Source: an uncultured Chthonomonas sp. (lineage in GTDB: Bacteria > Armatimonadota > Chthonomonadetes > Chthonomonadales > CAJBBX01). Taken from it: a stretch of 39,293 nucleotides of DNA. Below are positions 34,646-39,293 of this stretch, piece by piece. Where the stretch lies: positions 1-39,293 of the forward strand of contig CAISJD010000002.1 in the NCBI GenBank assembly GCA_903885605.1. Reading direction: 5' to 3'. The position numbers and the translations under genes were made by a program. The number at the start of each line of letters is the position of its first letter. The stretch's first letter is position 1. Below the pieces are notes generated by a model. It had not been told where the DNA came from, searched no databases, and worked only from the letters and a program-made list of their open reading frames with translations.

Positions 34646-35443
34646 GTGAACGCCCGCGCCTTGACTGCCGCCTGCCGGCGCACTTCGGCCCTGTCGGCCG
34701 GCGCCATGCTGGGTGAGAACCCGCTCTTCCTGCTCACCTACCTGCTGCGCCTGCTGCGGCTGGCGGCGTTGCTGGCTGTCTGGCGGGCGGTCTTCGCCGC
34801 ACGGGGGCAGGCGGGCGGCCTGGATGTGGAGCAGGTGCTCACCTACACGCTCCTTGCGGGCATCCTGGCTGAGCCCCTGAACTGCCGCACGGGCCTGGAC
34901 CGCTCGCTCTGGGAGGGCGCCATCGTCACCCGGATGCTGCAGCCCATAGGCCTCGTGGCCTCGTTTGTCTCGGAGATGGCCGGACGGTGGGTGGTGGGCT
35001 TCGCGTTCTGCTCGCTGCCCATGCTGCTGCTGGCCCCGTGGCTGGGAGTGGACCCCTGGCCCGCCTCGGGCGCGGCGGCAGCGTGGTTCGGGCTGAGCCT
35101 GGCTCTTGCCGTCGTGGTGGGCGTTGCGCTGGACTTCCTCTACGGCGCCGCCATCGCGGTCCTGAAAACCGACATCTGGATGCTGGACGGCATGCGCAGC
35201 GCCGTGGCGCTGCTCCTCTCGGGCGCCGTGGTGCCGCTGGCCCTGATGCCCTGGGGCATGGGCCGATGGATGCAGTGGCTGCCCTTCGGCGCTCTGGCCT
35301 CGGCTCCGCTGCAGATCTACACCGGCGCGGGCGACGCCCCGACGCTGCTGGCGCTCCAGGCCTTCTGGGCCACCGCCCTCTGCCTCTTCGGCCGCCGCGT
35401 CTGGCGGGTCACGCGGGAGAGGATGGTCAGCTATGGCGGCTAG
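34646..35443 (+). CDS. ABC-2 family transporter permease 1
   Basis: A 265-residue membrane protein with six hydrophobic segments, of the DUF990-like ABC-2 group. It starts with GTG 34646 and overlaps the next permease by 11 bp. The segment FAARGQAGGLDVEQVLTYTLLAGILAEPLN is conserved in this family. Together with the next two genes it forms an exporter with two different permeases and one ATPase. The cargo is unknown; relatives have been linked to drug or antibiotic export. The 105 bp upstream, shared with the divergent Rpn-like gene, show no clear -35/-10 pair. Confidence 0.88.
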   Translation: MNARALTAACRRTSALSAGAMLGENPLFLLTYLLRLLRLAALLAVWRAVFAARGQAGGLDVEQVLTYTLLAGILAEPLNCRTGLDRSLWEGAIVTRMLQPIGLVASFVSEMAGRWVVGFAFCSLPMLLLAPWLGVDPWPASGAAAAWFGLSLALAVVVGVALDFLYGAAIAVLKTDIWMLDGMRSAVALLLSGAVVPLALMPWGMGRWMQWLPFGALASAPLQIYTGAGDAPTLLALQAFWATALCLFGRRVWRVTRERMVSYGG

Positions 35444-36266
35444 GCTCCTGCGGCTCTGGGCGCTCTATGCCTACCTCGACGGCATGTGGATCGCACGGGA
35501 CTTCCGCAGCTTCATCTTCTACTACCTGGCCGATGCCGTCACGGCTGTGGCGTCGGTGGCGGGCGTGCTGCTGCTGGCCCAGCGGTTCGACGGCATCCCG
35601 CCGTGGACGCGCGACCAGGTGCTCTTCCTGCTGGGGTTCGGCATGGTGGCCCGGTTCGTGCCGGACATGATGGGAAACTACAACGTGCTGCACATCAGCC
35701 GCCGGATCGGGCGCGGGCAACTCGACCACATCCTGGTGCAGCCGCAGCCGGTCTGGATGGCCCTGCTGACCGAGGGGTTCGCGCCCTTCTGGGGCCTGCT
35801 GAGCCTGGCGCCCGGTGTGGGCCTCATGGTCTGGGCCGGGCAGCGCATGGGTCTCGAGGCGACGCCGTCCTGGCTGCTGGCGTTCGCCCTAAACCTGGCA
35901 GGCGCCTCGGCGGCCCTCATGGCCTACGCAGCGCTCTGGGGCTTCGCGGCCTTCTTCCAGCCGAGGGCGGCCGAGGAGATCAGCGGCAGCGCCGTCGATC
36001 TGCTCACCGACCTGAAGGGCTTCCCGCTGGACGCGCTGGGGCCGGGCCTCCGCACGGCGCTGCTCACCGTGATACCGGCCGGGCTGATGGCCTGGTATCC
36101 GTGCCGGGCGCTGCTGGGGCTGGACCACGGGATCGCCGCGCTGTGGGTCACGCCCGCCGCCGCCGTCGCGCTCTGCTGCGCGGCGTGCCTGATGTTTCGC
36201 ATGGGAATGAGGCGCTATGCACAGGTCGGATCGAGCCGATATACCAGCTTCGGGCATCGTCGTTGA
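35433..36266 (+). CDS. ABC-2 family transporter permease 2
   Basis: A 277-residue permease of the same group, diverged from the first. It has six predicted membrane segments. The segment ISRRIGRGQLDHILVQPQPVWMALL near residues 89-113 is the family's cytosolic loop. ATG 35433 lies within the end of the first permease gene. Its own last 50 bp overlap the ATPase gene, an unusually long overlap, since the ATPase has no later start codon before its conserved domain. Confidence 0.88.
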   Translation: MAARLLRLWALYAYLDGMWIARDFRSFIFYYLADAVTAVASVAGVLLLAQRFDGIPPWTRDQVLFLLGFGMVARFVPDMMGNYNVLHISRRIGRGQLDHILVQPQPVWMALLTEGFAPFWGLLSLAPGVGLMVWAGQRMGLEATPSWLLAFALNLAGASAALMAYAALWGFAAFFQPRAAEEISGSAVDLLTDLKGFPLDALGPGLRTALLTVIPAGLMAWYPCRALLGLDHGIAALWVTPAAAVALCCAACLMFRMGMRRYAQVGSSRYTSFGHRR

Positions 36267-37254
36267 GTGCCGCGCGGTCTGCAAGACGTTCCGGCAGCGG
36301 CAGCCCTCCGAGCGTCCCCGCGACGTGCTGCGGAACCTGCTCCACCCCCGCTTCCGCACCGTCGAGGCCCTCCGCGATGTGAGCTTCACGGTGAACCGAG
36401 GCGAGGTGGTGGCCTACGCGGGCCCCAACGGCGCCGGGAAGAGCACCACCATCAAGTTGCTCTCGGGGATGCTGGCGCCCACGTCGGGCAGTGTGCGCGT
36501 GCTGGGCATCGATCCCGTGGCCGAGCGTACACGCTATGTCGGGCGCATCGGCGTCGTCTTCGGGCAGCGCACGGAGCTATGGTGGGACCACCCGGTGGCT
36601 GCCAGCTACGAGTGGAAGCGCGTGGTGTGGGACATCCCCCGTGAGCGCTTCGAACGAATGTGCGGCGTGGCGCGGGAGATCCTGGGCGTGGGTGAGACAT
36701 GGAACACCCTGGCGCGCGAACTGAGCCTCGGCCAGCGCATGCGGGCCGACCTCGGCATGGCGATGCTCCACGAGCCGGAAATCCTCTTCCTCGACGAGCC
36801 GACGCTGGGCCTCGACGTGCTGGCCAAGCGGAGCATGACGCGGCTGGTGCGGCAGCTCAGCGCCACGGGTTCCGTGACCGTGATGGTCACCAGCCATGAC
36901 ATGAACGAGCTGGAGCAGCTGGCCGGCCGCGTCATCTTCATCGAGTCCGGGAGCCTGGCCTACGACGGCGACTTTGCCGGCCTGCGCCGCGAGTTCGGCG
37001 ACCTGCGGCGGCTGGTGCTGGAGACCGACGACGCCACGGCGCCCACGCTGCCCGGCGCGGAGTTGGTCGGCTCGCAGGGCATGCGCCACGAGTACCGACT
37101 GCGCGGGGCAGGCGCCGATGTTGCCGCGCTCTCGGCCGGCGCCGGGGAGCAGTGCCGGGTGCTGGATGTGGAGACGCACCGGGCGCCCATTGACGAGGTG
37201 ATCGCCGGCATCTACGAGCACTGGGGGCGGCAAAGGCCAACGGGTACCGCATGA
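36217..37254 (+). CDS. ABC transporter ATP-binding protein (ABC-2 exporter)
   Basis: A 345-residue ATPase. Walker A is GPNGAGKST at 69-77, the Q-loop lies in VFGQRTELWWDHPV, the signature is LSLGQRMRADL near 169-179, Walker B is ILFLDEPTLGLD near 189-200 and the switch histidine is in TSHD near 227. It powers the two permeases just upstream. The C-terminal 90 residues are the usual regulatory extension of DrrA-like ATPases. ATG 36217 is the only start before the domain, so the 50-bp overlap with the permease gene appears real. The following TetR gene has its own promoter and may control this exporter. Confidence 0.95.
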   Translation: MHRSDRADIPASGIVVECRAVCKTFRQRQPSERPRDVLRNLLHPRFRTVEALRDVSFTVNRGEVVAYAGPNGAGKSTTIKLLSGMLAPTSGSVRVLGIDPVAERTRYVGRIGVVFGQRTELWWDHPVAASYEWKRVVWDIPRERFERMCGVAREILGVGETWNTLARELSLGQRMRADLGMAMLHEPEILFLDEPTLGLDVLAKRSMTRLVRQLSATGSVTVMVTSHDMNELEQLAGRVIFIESGSLAYDGDFAGLRREFGDLRRLVLETDDATAPTLPGAELVGSQGMRHEYRLRGAGADVAALSAGAGEQCRVLDVETHRAPIDEVIAGIYEHWGRQRPTGTA

Positions 37255-37295
37255 CTACGGCCCGGATCAAGTCCTGAACTCACCAGTACTGCACG

Positions 37296-37325
37296 TGGAC
37301 ACGGCGGCCGATGCATGGGTATAAT
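37296..37325 (+). promoter_or_regulatory. Promoter of the TetR-family gene
   Basis: TGGACA at 37296-37301 and a perfect TATAAT at 37320-37325 are separated by 18 bp. Transcription should start near 37332, leaving a leader of about 147 nt. No palindromic operator is obvious on the promoter. The rest of the 224-bp gap shows no gene. Confidence 0.7.
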
Positions 37326-37478
37326 CGGGCTGTGCATGGTTGGGCCTCCTGGGCCCTTCGGGCTCGTATCTTCTGAGCCCCGGCGCGACTGCCGCTCCGC
37401 GCCCGTGGAACGCCGATGGCCCTCGGTGAGCCCGGGTGCGGAGAACGGCGGACGCCGCAAGGTATGTTCGGAGCGCCG

Positions 37479-38093
37479 ATGGACTCCTTACCCCTGAAGG
37501 AGCGGCTGCGCCAGGTTCGGTTGGACGCGATCCTGGAAGCCGCCCAAGAGCTGTTGGCCGAAAAGGGATACTCCGCTGCCACGATGGATGATCTGGCGGC
37601 CCGCGTCGGCGTCTCCAAGGCGACCCTCTACCAGTGCTACCACACCAAGGAGGAGCTGGCCGTTCAGGTCGTCCTACGCCACGTCCAGTGCCTCGAGGAG
37701 TACATCGACGCCCTGCCCCCGGACCTGCCTCCGCTGACCCGCCTTGAGCAGGTGGCCGATATGATGATCTCCAGCCGCCTCAACCGGGCGAAGAGCCTCT
37801 GGCGTCCCGGCACCTACGGCCTCATGCCCGCCATCCTGGCCGACGACGGCTTTCGGCAGGCGCAGTCGAAGATGGTGGCCAAGCTCTGCGGCCTGGTCCG
37901 CGAGGCACAGCAGGCAGGCGAGGCCCACCCGGACCTGGAGCCCGTGGCGGTGGTGCAGATGCTCATCAGCATCATGCGTGACCCCGGCTACGAGAGCATG
38001 GTGAGCGAGGACCCCGCCTCGGTTGACCGGCTCCGCACCACGCTGGTCACGGTCTTCATCCACGGGGTTCGGGCCAAGCGCCGCAAGCACTGA
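37479..38093 (+). CDS. TetR-family transcriptional regulator
   Basis: A 204-residue repressor-type regulator. The helix-turn-helix domain covers about residues 10-57: ILEAAQELLAEKGYSAATMDDLAARVGVSKATLYQCYHTKEEL. The remaining helical domain should bind a ligand and form the dimer. I chose ATG 37479 because GGAG lies 5 nt upstream; ATG 37464 is an alternative that adds 5 residues. Its position after an ABC-2 exporter suggests it controls that exporter, but the two are not cotranscribed because it has its own promoter. It converges with birA, only 12 bp away. Confidence 0.93.
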   Translation: MDSLPLKERLRQVRLDAILEAAQELLAEKGYSAATMDDLAARVGVSKATLYQCYHTKEELAVQVVLRHVQCLEEYIDALPPDLPPLTRLEQVADMMISSRLNRAKSLWRPGTYGLMPAILADDGFRQAQSKMVAKLCGLVREAQQAGEAHPDLEPVAVVQMLISIMRDPGYESMVSEDPASVDRLRTTLVTVFIHGVRAKRRKH

Positions 38094-38105
38094 CCCCCCA
38101 CAGCC

Positions 38106-38828
38106 TCACTCCATGGCGGAAGTCGCCGCGGCGGTCTCCACCAGCCGGCCGTCGGGCAGGCGCAGCAGCAGCAGGCCCTCATCGCTGATCCCGGCCGCCA
38201 CCCCGCACACGGTTCCCTTGTCGGTCTGCGCCCGGTAGCGCGTTCCCGCCGTCCGGTCTCGGAGCCGCCAAGCCGCCACCAGCCGGTCCCACTGTCCCTG
38301 AGCCGGCAGCGCGCGCCATGCGTCGATCCGCTCGCGGAGGGCCTCCTCAAGGCGGTCGCAGGCGTCCTCGTCGGCCTCGGCGAGTAGCGCGCCGGCGACC
38401 GGGAGCCCGGCCATGCCGCCGCCGCACACGTTGATGCCCACGCCCAGCAGCGCCGCGTCGCCCGCAGGGGACTCCAGCAGGAGGCCACCCACCTTGCGGC
38501 TGCCCAGTAGCAGGTCGTTGGGCCACTTCAGCCCGCAGGTCACCCCGCAGGAGGCCTCACACGCCTCGGCGGCCGCAAGGCCCGCCATCAGGGCCAGACG
38601 ATGACGCACGTCCGGGGCGCAATCCGGCCCGCGGAGGATGTAGGTCACCAGCAGGCGACGGCCGGGCCAGTCCAGCCAGGGCGAACCGCGTCGCCCCCGC
38701 CCCTGCGTCTGCCGGTCGGCCCGTACCCCGACGAGGCGCGGGTCGGCCATGGCGCCGCGGGCCTCATCCATGGTGGACGCGACGTCCGGCAGGCGGAGGA
38801 CCAGACCGGCTGTGAGTGGATGGGTCAT
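38106..38828 (-). CDS. birA: Biotin--[acetyl-CoA-carboxylase] ligase
   Basis: A 240-residue monofunctional biotin ligase with no DNA-binding domain. It activates biotin with ATP and attaches it to the carrier lysine of acetyl-CoA carboxylase. QGRGRRGSPW lies at 42-51 and holds the biotin and ATP loop. KWPNDLLLGSRKVGG spans 101-115 with the catalytic lysine K112, and GVGINV is at 129-134. The short C-terminal domain follows. The start at 38828 has GGAG upstream on the minus strand; the frame runs further, but that extension reads into repeat sequence. It lacks the repressor part of the E. coli type, so it should not regulate biotin genes. Confidence 0.93.
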   Translation of the reverse strand: MTHPLTAGLVLRLPDVASTMDEARGAMADPRLVGVRADRQTQGRGRRGSPWLDWPGRRLLVTYILRGPDCAPDVRHRLALMAGLAAAEACEASCGVTCGLKWPNDLLLGSRKVGGLLLESPAGDAALLGVGINVCGGGMAGLPVAGALLAEADEDACDRLEEALRERIDAWRALPAQGQWDRLVAAWRLRDRTAGTRYRAQTDKGTVCGVAAGISDEGLLLLRLPDGRLVETAAATSAME

Positions 38829-39293
38829 GGGCGGCTCCGCGGGCGGGCGTGTTCGCGTGGGGGCTGCACAGTCCGCGTGAGGCATGTGTGCATCGGCCGG
38901 TACTGCCGGTTGACGGTCGTGCTGAACGCAGTGCAGCACCCCGATCCCAGCGGTGCAGTGGCTTGCGTTGGTGGACCGGAGGCAGGCGCTGCGTTGCGCT
39001 CCGCGCCGATGCACGACGGTGCGGTGCCGGAGTCGGGGCCCTTCGCTTCGCTCAGGGCGACGGCGAGGGCGAACGGCGGCGCCGTTACCGTCGTGCTGGA
39101 CGCAGTGAAGCACCCCGACGCCTGAGCTACGGTGGCTTGAGTTGGTGGGCCGGAGGCAGGCGCCACGTTGCGCTCCGCGCCGATGCACGACCGCGCAGTG
39201 CCGGAGTCGGGGCCCTTCGCTTCGCTCAGGGCGACGTCAAGGTCAGGCGTTCCCTGCCCACGCTCCAGCCCCATGCCCTCACCGCCTGCCCGT
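38829..39293. other. Gene-free end of the window
   Basis: Open frames on both strands here are translations of repeated DNA and have no family features. The stretch contains the tandem repeat at 38916-39236. The last 57 bp hold nothing that I can identify. Confidence 0.5.
38916..39236. repeat. Two 147-bp direct repeats at a 174-bp period
   Basis: Copy 1 is 38916-39062 and copy 2 is 39090-39236, separated by 27 bp. The ends are highly alike, such as GTCGTGCTG at the start and the run CTTCGCTTCGCTCAGGGCGA at the end of each; the middle has more differences. The unit probably belongs to a dispersed intergenic repeat. It lies directly upstream of birA and could carry its promoter, but no promoter is clear. 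Confidence 0.8.

Noticed and set aside
38825-39274. Minus-strand frame upstream of birA
   Set aside because: It translates the two tandem repeat copies (the same peptide appears twice) and has no domain.

Overview
The window is a GC-rich, gene-dense bacterial chromosome segment with 31 intact protein-coding genes, one decayed gene and no rRNA or tRNA that I can see. The best lineage clue is the prepilin at 7706-8458. Its N-terminal methylation helix, followed by an [13 protein letters not shown]-type segment and ending in a C-terminal H...DGH motif, is typical of the large pseudopilin families of Armatimonadota and, less closely, Planctomycetes. The many exported glycosidase-like proteins, UroD-like proteins and TIM-barrel epimerases fit the same picture. 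The assignment to Armatimonadota is an inference.

Layout. (1) 1-7547: a pair of inverted palindromic repeats, a HEAT-like protein, a SAM methyltransferase, a hairpin-rich intergenic stretch (2112-2498), a site-2 protease with CBS domains, a six-hairpin glycosidase-like protein and mnmG. (2) 7548-10995: a clear sigma70-type promoter driving the prepilin, then a secreted GH20/GH67-like protein. (3) 11262-12994: a complete DarT-DarG toxin-antitoxin pair that ADP-ribosylates DNA, overlapping at TGATG. (4) 13085-16045: a sugar isomerase/epimerase translationally coupled to an exported barrel-like protein, convergent with purB. (5) 16046-17149: a remnant region with an intact VapB-like antitoxin behind a double-palindrome operator, a broken VapC, a striking symmetrical 10-bp-period repeat, and a 16-bp direct repeat on both sides. 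(6) 17150-23996: a tightly packed five-gene unit. It holds three UroD/MtaA-like proteins, a fused ribose-type ABC ATPase-permease and a second permease, with no substrate-binding protein. (7) 24190-33482: a run of co-directional genes for a GxGYxYP protein, a PHP metallohydrolase, a gluzincin-like peptidase, a Tat-exported AKR-like protein, a glycyl-radical activase, an alpha/alpha-toroid protein and an aldo/keto reductase. (8) 33539-39293: an Rpn-like nuclease on the minus strand, an ABC-2 exporter triad, a TetR regulator with its own promoter, biotin ligase on the minus strand, and a duplicated 147-bp repeat at a 174-bp period.

How the parts may work together. The UroD-permease unit and the genes after it look like an uptake and degradation locus for an unknown, possibly methylated, carbohydrate-like compound. 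The zinc-ligand pattern of the three UroD-like proteins suggests methyl or carboxyl transfer chemistry rather than haem synthesis. This is the most promising candidate for an uncharacterised system here. DarTG and the decayed VapBC mark two spots of accessory-gene turnover. mnmG, purB and birA are housekeeping genes that anchor the segment to the chromosome.
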